Part shown: positions 7,532 to 16,073 of the stretch, piece after piece | How positions within the stretch are numbered: position 1 is the first letter of the stretch | Layout: the number at the start of each line of letters is the position of its first letter | Origin: Paracoccaceae bacterium | Lineage (GTDB): Bacteria > Pseudomonadota > Alphaproteobacteria > Rhodobacterales > Rhodobacteraceae | Reading direction: 5' to 3' | Assembly: GCA_002712045.1 (NCBI GenBank) | Contig: PARX01000054.1 | Coordinates: 1 to 23,238, forward strand | Length of the DNA: 23,238 bases | Notes under the pieces: model-generated | What the model saw: the letters and a program-made list of their open reading frames with translations, nothing else | What the model was told of the DNA's origin: nothing | The model's database searches: none | Program-made: the position numbers and the translations under genes

Positions 7532-10375
7532 TTAATCTACCTGCGCCTCATTCTTTTTTGCAAACTTAATTTGTTTTTCACTAAATTCTTGATATTTTTC
7601 TTGCCATTCTGATGGTTGAGTAACTTTAGTGACTTGAACTGCCGTTACTTTAAATTCTGGGCAATTTGTGGCCCAATCTGAATTGTCTGTAGTGATAACA
7701 TTAGCACCAGATACGGGATGATGGAAAGTTGTATAAACAACTCCTGGTTGCACACGATCGGTTATTTTTGCTCTTAAAACAGTATCTCCTGCTCTACTAT
7801 TAATACCAACCCAATCTTGCTCATTTATACCTCTATCTTCAGCATCATGAGGATGAATCTCAATTAAATCTTCATCATGCCACTCAACATTATTTGTCCT
7901 TCTTGTTTGGGCCCCAACATTGTAGTGAGCTAAAATACGACCAGTAGTTAGAATAAGTGGGAATTTATTATTAACGCGCTCTGAAGTCGGAATATATTCA
8001 GTAATAAAAAATTTACCTTTTCCTCTAACAAATTCATCAACATGCATAGTAGGTGTTCCCTCTTTATGATCTTCATTACATGGCCATTGAATACTTCCTA
8101 ATTTATCTATTTTATCAAAACTAACACCTTTAAATTGTGGGGTTAATTGTGCAATCTCATCCATAATTTCACTAGCATGCTTGTAATTCATTGGGTACCC
8201 TAAAGCATTTGAAAGCATTTGTGTAATTTCCCAATCTTCATAACCATTTTTTGGGGCCATAACCTTTCTTACACGAGAAATTCTTCTTTCTGCATTAGTG
8301 AAAGTACCATTTTTTTCCAAAAATGATGATCCAGGTAAAAATACATGAGCATACATTGCAGTTTCATTCAAAAATAGATCTTGAACAATTACACATTCCA
8401 TTGATTCAAGAGCGTGTGTTACATGTTGAGTATCTGGATCTGATTGAGCAATATCTTCTCCTTCACAATATACAGATTTGAATTTACCAGAAATTGCCCC
8501 ATCAAGCATATTTGGTATTCTTAATCCTGGCTCTTCGTAAAGTTTCGTATCCCATGCGCTTTCAAATAAAGAACGGGTTGCTAAATCTGATACATGCCTA
8601 TACCCAGGAAACTCATGTGGGAAAGATCCCATATCACAAGCACCTTGAACATTATTTTGCCCCCTCAATGGATTAATACCAACACCTTCTCTACCTATAT
8701 TTCCTGTTGCCATGGCCAGATTGGCTATTCCCATAACCATTGTTGAGCCTTGACTATGTTCGGTTACTCCTAATCCATAATAAATAGCGCCATTGTCACC
8801 TTGCGCAAATAATCTTGCAGCCTTTCTAACTAATTCAGCAGGGATACCTGTGTCATCTTCTAATGTTTCTGGAGAATTCCTTTTTTCTGAAATAAAATCT
8901 TTCCAGTAAGTAAATGCTTCAGATTCACATCTTTTTTTAATAAAATCTTCATCCATTAATTTTTCAGTAACTACAACATGGGCTATTGAATTTATAGTTG
9001 CAACATTTGTACCTGGTTTAAGTTTTAAATGAAAATCTGCCTTAACATGTGGAGTATTCTTGACTAAATCTATTTCTCTAGGGTCAACTATAATTAATTT
9101 GGCTCCCTCTCTTAATCTTCTTTTCATTTGAGAGGCAAAAACAGGATGGCCATCTGTTGGATTTGCTCCAATGACCATAATGACGTCCGACTTCATGATT
9201 GAGTCAAAATTTTGTGTTCCTGAAGACTCGCCTAATGTTTGTTTTAATCCATATCCTGTTGGAGAGTGACAAACTCTAGCACAAGTATCTATATTATTAT
9301 TTCCATATCCTGCCCTTACAATTTTTTGCATTAAATAAGTTTCTTCATTAGTACATCTTGACGATGAAATTGCACCGACTGAATCAAATCCATATTTTTT
9401 TTGTATTCTTTTAATTTCAGAAGCTGCATAATTGATTGCTTCTTCCCAAGATACTTTTTTCCATGGATCTTTGATACTTTTTCTTATCATAGGTGAAGTT
9501 ATTCTATCTTTATGGGTTGTATAACCCCAAGCAAACCGACCTTTTACACATGAATGCCCATGATTTGCACCACCATCTTTATTTGGTGACATTCTAACAA
9601 CTTCTTCTCCTTGCATTTCAGCATTAAAAGAACAACCAACTCCACAATAAGCACAGGTAGTAGTAACTGATCTTTCAGGTTGTCCATGATCAATAATACT
9701 TTTCTCAACAAGCGTTGCTGTTGGACAAGCCTGAACACATGCCCCACAAGATACACATTCTGAGTCCATAAAATCTTTATTTCCTGCAGAAACTTTCGAC
9801 TCAAAGCCTCTTGCGTCAATAGTTAAAGCATATGTTCCCTGAGTTTCTTCACATGCTCTAACACATCTTGAACATACAATACATTTAGAGGGATCGAACG
9901 TAAAATACGGATTAGATTCATCCTTTTCTGAATTTAAATGATTTTCACCTTCATAACCATACCGAACATCTCTAAGTCCCACAGCTCCAGCCATATCTTG
10001 AAGTTCACAATCCCCATTCGTTGCACAAGTTAAACAATCTAAAGGGTGATCAGATATGTACAGCTCCATAACCCCTTTTCTGATATCAGCTAATTTTGGT
10101 GTTTGAGTATGGATTTTCAAGTCTTGCTCTACTGGCGTTGTGCAAGATGCTGGATAGCCTCGCTTACCCTCTATCTCTACAAGGCATAATCGACATGAAC
10201 CAAACGGATCTAAACTATCAGTTGCACATAATTTTGGGACAGATACGCCAGCTTCCGAAGCTGCACGCATAATTGAAGTCCCTTCAGGGACAGATATATC
10301 AATGCCGTCAATATTTAAATCGACTAACTTTTCTGCAGTTTTTTTTGGCGTACCAAAATCTTTTGTATCATCCAT
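7532..10375 (-). CDS. fdsA: NAD-dependent formate dehydrogenase, catalytic alpha subunit
   Basis: A 947-residue catalytic subunit that oxidises formate to CO2 at a bis-MGD molybdenum or tungsten centre and sends electrons along FeS clusters to FdsB. Domains in order: a 2Fe-2S ferredoxin domain (Cys50, 61, 64, 78); a NuoG-like site (His110, Cys114, 117, 123); two 4Fe-4S ferredoxin motifs (Cys165, 168, 171, 175 and Cys207, 210, 213, 217); then the molybdopterin oxidoreductase core with a 4Fe-4S site (Cys241, 244, 248, 276). Cys369 in ARVCHSPTGYG is the metal ligand, so this is a cysteine and not a selenocysteine enzyme; His370 is the conserved partner. The C-terminal molybdopterin dinucleotide-binding domain contains LTTGRILAHYN. 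The length fits FdsA/FdhF of soluble enzymes. No signal peptide, so cytosolic. It lies 101 bases after fdsB. Confidence 0.96.
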   Translation of the reverse strand: MDDTKDFGTPKKTAEKLVDLNIDGIDISVPEGTSIMRAASEAGVSVPKLCATDSLDPFGSCRLCLVEIEGKRGYPASCTTPVEQDLKIHTQTPKLADIRKGVMELYISDHPLDCLTCATNGDCELQDMAGAVGLRDVRYGYEGENHLNSEKDESNPYFTFDPSKCIVCSRCVRACEETQGTYALTIDARGFESKVSAGNKDFMDSECVSCGACVQACPTATLVEKSIIDHGQPERSVTTTCAYCGVGCSFNAEMQGEEVVRMSPNKDGGANHGHSCVKGRFAWGYTTHKDRITSPMIRKSIKDPWKKVSWEEAINYAASEIKRIQKKYGFDSVGAISSSRCTNEETYLMQKIVRAGYGNNNIDTCARVCHSPTGYGLKQTLGESSGTQNFDSIMKSDVIMVIGANPTDGHPVFASQMKRRLREGAKLIIVDPREIDLVKNTPHVKADFHLKLKPGTNVATINSIAHVVVTEKLMDEDFIKKRCESEAFTYWKDFISEKRNSPETLEDDTGIPAELVRKAARLFAQGDNGAIYYGLGVTEHSQGSTMVMGIANLAMATGNIGREGVGINPLRGQNNVQGACDMGSFPHEFPGYRHVSDLATRSLFESAWDTKLYEEPGLRIPNMLDGAISGKFKSVYCEGEDIAQSDPDTQHVTHALESMECVIVQDLFLNETAMYAHVFLPGSSFLEKNGTFTNAERRISRVRKVMAPKNGYEDWEITQMLSNALGYPMNYKHASEIMDEIAQLTPQFKGVSFDKIDKLGSIQWPCNEDHKEGTPTMHVDEFVRGKGKFFITEYIPTSERVNNKFPLILTTGRILAHYNVGAQTRRTNNVEWHDEDLIEIHPHDAEDRGINEQDWVGINSRAGDTVLRAKITDRVQPGVVYTTFHHPVSGANVITTDNSDWATNCPEFKVTAVQVTKVTQPSEWQEKYQEFSEKQIKFAKKNEAQVD

Positions 10376-10476
10376 ATTTTTTTGCTTTTGGCATAATTTC
10401 TAATGGGATTTTGTCCCAATCATATATAATTTTTATTAAGTTATTAATTTAATTAACTTAAGTTGTAAGTTTATGC

Positions 10477-12024
10477 TTAAGTTTCTGTTTTTTCAAGTCC
10501 GAAATCTCCAGGAAAGTAATTAAGTGCGCTTATAACTGGAAAAGGTGTCATACCGCCCATGGCACATAATGATCCGTTTACCATGGTATCTCCTAAATCT
10601 CTTAATAATGAGACGTTTTTTTCTTGATCTACGCCTTCTTTAATTTTGTCAATAACTTCCATACCTCGAGTCGATCCAATCCTACATGGTGTACATTTTC
10701 CACATGACTCAATCGCACAAAATTCAAAAGAATACCTTGCCAATTTTGACATATCTACTGTGTCATCAAATGCAACAATTCCACCGTGACCAACAACAGC
10801 TTTAATTTCACTGAATTTTTCATAATCAAGAGGAGTATCAAATTGTTCTTCTGGTAAAAATGCACCTAAAGGTCCACCAACTTGGACTGCTTTAATAGGT
10901 TTTCCCGTTGCAGATCCTCCTCCAAAATCGTATAAAAGCTCTCTTAATGAAATTCCAAATGCCTTCTCAATTAAACCAGTCTGTTTTAAATTACCAGCTA
11001 ATTGAATAGGAAGTGTACCTTTTGAACGTCCCATTCCATAATTAGCGTAAAAAGAAGCTCCTTTGTCCATAATAATTGGAACTGTGGCAAGTGATATTAC
11101 ATTATTAACCACAGTTGGCTTTCCATATAAACCCTCAATAGCTGGTAATGGTGGTTTATATCTCACCATTCCTCTTTTTCCTTCTAAGCTTTCAAGTAAA
11201 GAGGTTTCTTCGCCACAAATATAAGCTCCAGCAGCACGAGTAACTTCTAATTTAAAAGAAAAATCTGATCCAAGAATATTACTACCAAGGTAATTTTTAC
11301 TTAAAGCAATCTTTATAGCTTCATTTAAAACTTCTAAAGCGTTAGGATATTCAGAACGTAAATATATATATCCATGATCTGCTCCAACAGCAAGTCCAGC
11401 AATAATCATTCCTTCAATTAAAACAAAAGGATCATTTTCCATAATCATTCTGTCAGAAAAAGTTCCAGAATCTCCTTCATCTGCATTACAAACAATATAT
11501 TTTTTATCTGAAGGAGCATCTAAAACTGTTTTCCATTTTATACCTGTAGGAAATGCTGCGCCCCCTCTTCCTCTTAAACCAGAATCTGAGATTTCTTTAA
11601 CAATATTTTCTGGGGTTAGCTTAATGGAATTTTTAAGCCCATTAAAACCATTTAATTTTTCATATTCATCTATATCTAAAGGGTCTATAATTCCAACTCT
11701 CGCATAAGTTAATCTTTCTTGATTTTTTAACCACTTTATTTCTTCTGTGATTCCCAAACATAATGGGTGTTTACTTCCTAAGTAAAATTTACTATCAAAT
11801 AAAGAAGGAACATCAGAGACATTTACTGGGCCATAAGCTACTCTTCCATTTTTAGTATCAACTTCAATTAGTGGCTCAAGCCAAAATAAACCACGCGAAC
11901 CATTTCGAACTATTTCTATATCAATATTTTTTTTCTTAGCTTCATTCAAAACTGCTTGATAAACATCATTAGCGCCTAATGATATTGAACTTGAATCTCT
12001 AGGTATGTAGATTTTGTATGTCAT
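10477..12024 (-). CDS. fdsB: NAD-dependent formate dehydrogenase, beta (NAD/FMN) subunit
   Basis: A 515-residue NuoF-like subunit that takes electrons from FdsA and FdsG and reduces NAD+ through FMN. The N-terminal 120 residues are a thioredoxin-like extension typical of FdsB. Then come the NAD-binding SGLRGRGGAAFPTGIKW, the FMN-binding NADEGDSGTFSDRMI, and GAYICGEETSLLESLEGKRG. The 4Fe-4S site ESCGKCTPCR has Cys441, 444 and 447 with a fourth ligand at Cys487. Its ATG overlaps the fdsG stop by one base (TAATG), which suggests coupled translation. The 101-base gap before fdsA holds a small TGGGA...TCCCA inverted repeat (10404-10418) but no clear promoter. Confidence 0.95.
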   Translation of the reverse strand: MTYKIYIPRDSSSISLGANDVYQAVLNEAKKKNIDIEIVRNGSRGLFWLEPLIEVDTKNGRVAYGPVNVSDVPSLFDSKFYLGSKHPLCLGITEEIKWLKNQERLTYARVGIIDPLDIDEYEKLNGFNGLKNSIKLTPENIVKEISDSGLRGRGGAAFPTGIKWKTVLDAPSDKKYIVCNADEGDSGTFSDRMIMENDPFVLIEGMIIAGLAVGADHGYIYLRSEYPNALEVLNEAIKIALSKNYLGSNILGSDFSFKLEVTRAAGAYICGEETSLLESLEGKRGMVRYKPPLPAIEGLYGKPTVVNNVISLATVPIIMDKGASFYANYGMGRSKGTLPIQLAGNLKQTGLIEKAFGISLRELLYDFGGGSATGKPIKAVQVGGPLGAFLPEEQFDTPLDYEKFSEIKAVVGHGGIVAFDDTVDMSKLARYSFEFCAIESCGKCTPCRIGSTRGMEVIDKIKEGVDQEKNVSLLRDLGDTMVNGSLCAMGGMTPFPVISALNYFPGDFGLEKTET

Positions 12025-12497
12025 TAACTGTCTCCAGCATCTTCAATAATTTGATCTATTTTTTCTGGTGTAACTCTTCCTATAACTTCCTCATTTATCA
12101 TAACTGCCGGTGAACAAGCACAATTTCCTAAACAATAAACAGGTTCTAGTGTAATTAAATTGTCTTCGGTGGTTTCGTGGTAATTGATCCCTAACTTTTT
12201 TTGACAATAATTTTCTAACTCTTCTGATCCCATCGATTGGCAAGACTCAGCACGACAAATTTGAAGGATATTTTTACCTGGTAAATGCGTTCTAAAATGA
12301 TGATAAAAAGTTACAAAGCCATGAATTTCTGCAACAGATAAATTATAGGCCTTAGAAATTGGCTGATATGATTCTTCTGGAACAAATCCAAGATCATCCT
12401 GAATAGCATGCATTAAGGGTAATAATGCACCAGGAACATTTTGATACTTTTGTACATGTTTATTTATTTTTTCTATTTGTTTACTTGATAATGTCAT
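12024..12497 (-). CDS. fdsG: NAD-dependent formate dehydrogenase, gamma (2Fe-2S) subunit
   Basis: A 157-residue NuoE-like protein with a thioredoxin-fold 2Fe-2S domain. The ligands are Cys81 and Cys86 (ICRAESCQSMG) and Cys122 and Cys126 (YCLGNCACSPAV). The helical N-terminus contains GALLPLMHAIQDDLGFVPEE, usual in this family. It carries electrons between the FdsA clusters and the FdsB flavin. It is the first gene of the operon. A perfect -10 box lies about 43 bases upstream of the ATG. Only a weak AAGTGA stands in for a ribosome binding site. Confidence 0.95.
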   Translation of the reverse strand: MTLSSKQIEKINKHVQKYQNVPGALLPLMHAIQDDLGFVPEESYQPISKAYNLSVAEIHGFVTFYHHFRTHLPGKNILQICRAESCQSMGSEELENYCQKKLGINYHETTEDNLITLEPVYCLGNCACSPAVMINEEVIGRVTPEKIDQIIEDAGDS

Positions 12498-12539
12498 TTT
12501 TATATTTTTTCACTTTTTACCTATATTCAACATACAGCT

Positions 12540-12545
12540 ATTATA
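12540..12545 (-). promoter_or_regulatory. Candidate -10 box of the fds operon
   Basis: TATAAT reads on the minus strand here, which puts the start of transcription near 12533 and gives a leader of about 35 bases before fdsG. No good -35 box lies 16-18 bases upstream (GAGATG at 17 bases). A promoter helped by an activator is therefore possible. Confidence 0.4.
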
Positions 12546-12563
12546 CTTTAAGTTTAAGAAGTC

Positions 12564-12595
12564 ATCTCTATGAGATTTTTATTACTTAATTAAGT
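12564..12595. promoter_or_regulatory. Two palindromes in the divergent fdsG/moaA gap
   Basis: ATCTC-TAT-GAGAT (12564-12576) is a 5-bp inverted repeat placed at the -35 position of the candidate fds promoter. ACTTAATTAAGT (12584-12595) is a perfect 12-bp palindrome eight bases further on. The 150-base gap separates the formate dehydrogenase operon from the cofactor operon. These could be operator sites shared by both, but no known regulator motif is recognised. Confidence 0.35.
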
Positions 12596-12647
12596 TAAAA
12601 TAGTAAAAACACATGAAAGACTATACTCGAACTATTATAGGACCGTT

Positions 12648-13631
12648 ATGCTTACTGATCAGTTCAATAGAAAAATAAATTATATTAGGGTTTCAGTAAC
12701 TGATAGATGCGACTTCAGATGTGTCTATTGTATGTCTGAAAAAATGAAATTTATTCCTAAAGATGATTTATTATCATTAGAAGAAATTGCAAGAATCATA
12801 AGAATTTTTAATGAGTTAGGTATTGAAAAAGTCAGAATCACTGGTGGCGAGCCGTTAGTAAGAAAAAATATAGACTGGTTATTTAAAACTATACATAAAG
12901 AAAATAATTTTAAAGAAATCACATTAACTACTAATGGTAGTCAATTAAAGCAAAAAGCCTTAATGCTTAAAGATTCTGGAGTTGAAAGAATTAATATTAG
13001 TCTTGATAGTTTAGACCCAAAAATTTTTAATCTTATGACAAGAGTTGGAAAATTAAATGACGTTCTAGAAGGTATTGAGCATGCAAAAAAAATAGGTTTT
13101 AAAAAAATAAAATTAAATGTTGTCCTCATGAAAAACCTAAATGGTCATGAGATTTTTAATCTAGTTGATTTCGCAATTGCTTCAGACTTTGACATCGCCT
13201 TTATAGAAGAAATGCCACTTGGTAATACAAAATTTGATAGAAGTCAGACCTCAATAAGTAATGACAATATTTTAAATTCTTTGCAAACTAAATACTCCCT
13301 TTTAAAATCAGATTTAAATACTGGTGGCCCATCAAAATACTGGAAAATAACTAATTCAAATACAAAAATTGGATTAATATCTCCTCATTCACATAATTTT
13401 TGTGAAGACTGTAATCGAGTCAGAATAAGCTGTAAAGGCGAGTTATTTTTATGTCTTGGACATGAAGACAAAGTAGAGCTACTCCCATTAATTAAGTCTC
13501 ATCCTTTTGATGATGGTCCTATAATAGAAGCAATAATTAATAGTATGAAATTTAAACCAGAGTCCCATACTTTTAACCTTTTGGATAAACAACCTTCTGT
13601 TATTAGATTTATGTCGCACACAGGGGGTTAA
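12648..13631 (+). CDS. moaA: GTP 3',8-cyclase (radical SAM), molybdenum cofactor step 1
   Basis: A 327-residue radical SAM enzyme that rearranges GTP to 3',8-cyclo-GTP, the first step to molybdopterin. The N-terminal cluster motif has Cys21, Cys25 and Cys28 (RCDFRCVYCMSE). The second 4Fe-4S cluster, which binds substrate, has Cys252, Cys255 and Cys269 in the CX2CX13C pattern. ITGGEPLVR follows the first cluster. The conserved C-terminal Gly-Gly (SHTGG) is intact. AGGA at 12639-12642, five bases before the ATG, is a usable ribosome site, rare in this window. It heads a plus-strand operon moaA-mobA-mobB-moeA divergent to fds. Confidence 0.97.
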   Translation: MLTDQFNRKINYIRVSVTDRCDFRCVYCMSEKMKFIPKDDLLSLEEIARIIRIFNELGIEKVRITGGEPLVRKNIDWLFKTIHKENNFKEITLTTNGSQLKQKALMLKDSGVERINISLDSLDPKIFNLMTRVGKLNDVLEGIEHAKKIGFKKIKLNVVLMKNLNGHEIFNLVDFAIASDFDIAFIEEMPLGNTKFDRSQTSISNDNILNSLQTKYSLLKSDLNTGGPSKYWKITNSNTKIGLISPHSHNFCEDCNRVRISCKGELFLCLGHEDKVELLPLIKSHPFDDGPIIEAIINSMKFKPESHTFNLLDKQPSVIRFMSHTGG

Positions 13632-14210
13632 TTGAAAACTGAAATAGAAGGTGTAATCCTTGCAGGAGGAAAATCAAAAAGAATGGGCTCAAATAAATCT
13701 CTTATTAAGTTAAATAATAAATACCTAATCGAACATGTATACAATAGATTAAATAAACAAGTTTCTCATATATCGATTAATACAAACACAATTATTAAGA
13801 TTTTTCCAAAAAATATTCAGTTCCAGGATCTTATTTCAAATAATACTGGGCCACTTGCTGGGATTCAAGCAGGTTTATTTAACGCAAAAAACAACTGGGT
13901 ACAATTTTGCCCTAATGATAGTCCATTTTTACCCTATAACTTGGTAAATAAATTAAGCAGTTATATTAAAAATAATGGGCCTACTATTATAGTACCTTTG
14001 CTTTTTGGCCGTATAGAACCTGTATTCATGTTATGTCATCGCTCATTAATCAAAAATCTTGAGGAATTTATTGATACAGGTGGAAGAAAAATAGAATCTT
14101 GGATAAAAAAAAATAATTACAAAACAGTTCCATTTTCTAACAAAAAAGCATTCACAAATATTAACAATCTTAACGAATTAGAAGAAATTGAAAAAACAAC
14201 AAGTAAATAA
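13632..14210 (+). CDS. mobA: Molybdenum cofactor guanylyltransferase
   Basis: A 192-residue nucleotidyltransferase that adds GMP from GTP to molybdopterin, making the bis-MGD form used by FdsA. The GTP-binding loop ILAGGKSKRMGSNKS is at residues 9-23. TGPLAGIQAGL and CPNDSPFLP, with the Mg-binding aspartate, follow. The start is TTG directly after the moaA stop with no gap. The GGGGG inside the moaA end, five bases before the TTG, can serve as ribosome site. The sequence is very lysine- and asparagine-rich, like its neighbours. Confidence 0.94.
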   Translation: MKTEIEGVILAGGKSKRMGSNKSLIKLNNKYLIEHVYNRLNKQVSHISINTNTIIKIFPKNIQFQDLISNNTGPLAGIQAGLFNAKNNWVQFCPNDSPFLPYNLVNKLSSYIKNNGPTIIVPLLFGRIEPVFMLCHRSLIKNLEEFIDTGGRKIESWIKKNNYKTVPFSNKKAFTNINNLNELEEIEKTTSK

Positions 14211-14733
14211 AAATTCATGTGTGATAGGTATTTGTGCATCTAACAGTGGGTGTGGAAAAACAACGTTAATTGAAAAATTAGTTCCAAAATTGATACAAAA
14301 GGGATTTATTGTTTCAGTAATTAAACATGCCCATCATAAATTTGATATAGATATTCCAGGAAAAGATAGTTTTCGTCTAAGAAAAGCGGGTGCATATCAA
14401 ACTTTAGTTTTTAATGATGTTCGATCAGCTGTAATTACTGAAAATATAAATAATGAAGTCAGTTTAGAAAAAGAAATAAAAAAAATTAATTTAAATGCAG
14501 ATATTATTTTGATCGAAGGATTAAAAAATATGGCTTACCCGAAAATTGAAATTTATAGAAATAATATTTCAGATGAAAAATTATATGAAAATGATTCCAA
14601 TATTATCGCAATTGCATCTGACATTATTCTAGATGAAAAAATACCATGTTTTAATTTAAATGATATAAATGGAATAGTAGATTTTATAATTGAAAATAAA
14701 CATAAGTATGAATTTAAATACGATAATGACTAA
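14188..14733 (+). CDS. mobB: Molybdopterin-guanine dinucleotide biosynthesis protein B
   Basis: A GTP-binding P-loop protein of about 181 residues. MobB assists MobA in E. coli but is not essential there. The P-loop CASNSGCGKTTLIEKL is near residues 16-31, followed by SVIKHAHHKFDIDIPGKDSFRLRKAGA, which holds the typical switch region, and the strand ADIILIEGLKNMAYPKIEI. Start uncertain: the TTG at 14188 overlaps mobA by 23 bases, while the in-frame GTG at 14221 would start just before the IGICASNSGCGKTT core and remove 11 residues. No ATG is available in frame. Confidence 0.9.
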   Translation: MKKQQVNKNSCVIGICASNSGCGKTTLIEKLVPKLIQKGFIVSVIKHAHHKFDIDIPGKDSFRLRKAGAYQTLVFNDVRSAVITENINNEVSLEKEIKKINLNADIILIEGLKNMAYPKIEIYRNNISDEKLYENDSNIIAIASDIILDEKIPCFNLNDINGIVDFIIENKHKYEFKYDND

Positions 14734-16000
14734 AAAAATTACATTAAGAAATTTATCTAAAGAACCTGGATGCCTAGCAGAATATGATCCTAATTCGATG
14801 AGTATTGACTCAGCAAAAAAAATGATAGACTCATTTATAGAGCCAATTAAAAAAACTGAATCTGTAAAGCTCATAAATTCAATTAACCGAATTCTAGCGG
14901 TTGATTTAATATCTCCAATTAATGTTCCAAATTATGATAATTCAGCAATGGATGGCTTTGGATTTAAATTCTCTTCATTAAAAAATACAAAAACCTTAAA
15001 TGTAAAAAATAAAGTTTTAGCTGGAAATCTAAAAATTAATCATATAAAAGATGATGAAGCTATTAAGATAATGACTGGAGGAAAAATTCCAAATGGTGTC
15101 GATACTGTTATACCAATTGAATTAGTTAACTATAAGAATAATCAAATAACATTTACTGAAGCCCCAAAAGTTGGCTCAAATATAAGAAAAGCTGGAGAAG
15201 ATATAAGAAAAAAAGATATTGTTCTTAAAAAAGGGACTTTAATTTATCCTTCACAATTAGGATTGATTGCTTCTTTAGGTTTTTCGAAGATAAAAGTTTT
15301 TAAAAAACTAAAAGTAGGATTTTTTTCAACTGGAGATGAAATTGTTCAAGTAGGTAAAAAAATAAAATCAGGACAAGTTTATGATAGTAATCATTTTACA
15401 ATTCACTCTATGCTATCTAGATTAAATGTTGAATGTCTAGATTTAGAAGTTATTCCTGACAATAAAAAAATTATCAAAAATACCCTAAAAAAATTATCAA
15501 ACCAAGCTGACGTAATCATTACAAGCGGCGGAGTATCTGTAGGTGAGGCGGACTATATGAAAGAAGTTTTAAAAGAAATTGGTGAAGTTTTATTTTGGAA
15601 ATTAGCAATTAAACCAGGAAGACCTATGGCTTTCGGAAAAATAAAAAATACTGACTTTTTTGGCCTTCCAGGAAATCCTGTATCAGCTATGGTTACTTTC
15701 TACCAAATTGTTCAAAGTGCTCTTAAAATAAAAATGGGCTCAAATCTCAAACAAAAAATACCAACGTTAAAAGTTGAGTGTAGTGAATCCATCTTTAAAA
15801 AACCAGGTAGAACAGAATTTGTAAGAGGTATATTATATGAGTCTGATGGGGTATGGAAAGTCAAAACTACTGGAAAACAAGGATCCGGTATCTTAAGCTC
15901 TATGAGTAAAGCAAATTGCTTTATAGTCCTTACTTCAAACAAAAGAAATGTAAAACCAGGTGAAATTGTTGATGTTCAATTAATGGAAAGCTTCATATAG
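14726..16000 (+). CDS. moeA: Molybdopterin molybdenumtransferase
   Basis: A 424-residue enzyme that inserts molybdate into adenylated molybdopterin. Family motifs are NYDNSAMDGFGF, KIMTGGKIPNGVDTVIPIE, FFSTGDEIVQVG, QVYDSNH, ITSGGVSVGEADYMKEVL and FFGLPGNPVSAMVTFYQ. The C-terminal barrel domain is present (GRTEFVRGI, TTGKQGSGILSSM). I chose the ATG at 14726 (MTKKITLRN), which overlaps mobB by eight bases. In-frame ATGs at 14708 and 14690 would add 6 or 12 residues and overlap mobB further. It ends the cofactor operon. moaC, moaD, moaE and mogA/moaB are not in this window. Confidence 0.94.
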   Translation: MTKKITLRNLSKEPGCLAEYDPNSMSIDSAKKMIDSFIEPIKKTESVKLINSINRILAVDLISPINVPNYDNSAMDGFGFKFSSLKNTKTLNVKNKVLAGNLKINHIKDDEAIKIMTGGKIPNGVDTVIPIELVNYKNNQITFTEAPKVGSNIRKAGEDIRKKDIVLKKGTLIYPSQLGLIASLGFSKIKVFKKLKVGFFSTGDEIVQVGKKIKSGQVYDSNHFTIHSMLSRLNVECLDLEVIPDNKKIIKNTLKKLSNQADVIITSGGVSVGEADYMKEVLKEIGEVLFWKLAIKPGRPMAFGKIKNTDFFGLPGNPVSAMVTFYQIVQSALKIKMGSNLKQKIPTLKVECSESIFKKPGRTEFVRGILYESDGVWKVKTTGKQGSGILSSMSKANCFIVLTSNKRNVKPGEIVDVQLMESFI

Positions 16001-16011
16001 ACTTGATTCCA

Positions 16012-16040
16012 TTCATTACTTTTACTAAATAAGCTATAAT
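16012..16040 (+). promoter_or_regulatory. Candidate sigma-70 promoter of tonB
   Basis: TTCATT (16012-16017), then 17 bases, then a perfect TATAAT (16035-16040). Transcription would start near 16047, giving a leader of about 27 bases. The box lies just after the moeA stop and suggests that tonB and the genes after it are expressed separately from the cofactor operon. Confidence 0.55.
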
Positions 16041-16073
16041 TACTATCCTTTTTACTTAAACTTTCAAAAAAAT

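Noticed and set aside
9268..9270. Selenocysteine at the formate dehydrogenase active site
   Set aside because: The active-site codon encodes cysteine (RVCHSPT), there is no in-frame TGA and no SECIS-like need.
9544..9819. 91-codon minus-strand frame inside fdsA
   Set aside because: It is an alternative frame over the ferredoxin and MopB region of fdsA with no independent support.
10404..10418. TGGGA-TCCCA hairpin in the fdsB-fdsA gap as terminator
   Set aside because: The stem has only five pairs and no U-run, so it is not supported as a terminator.
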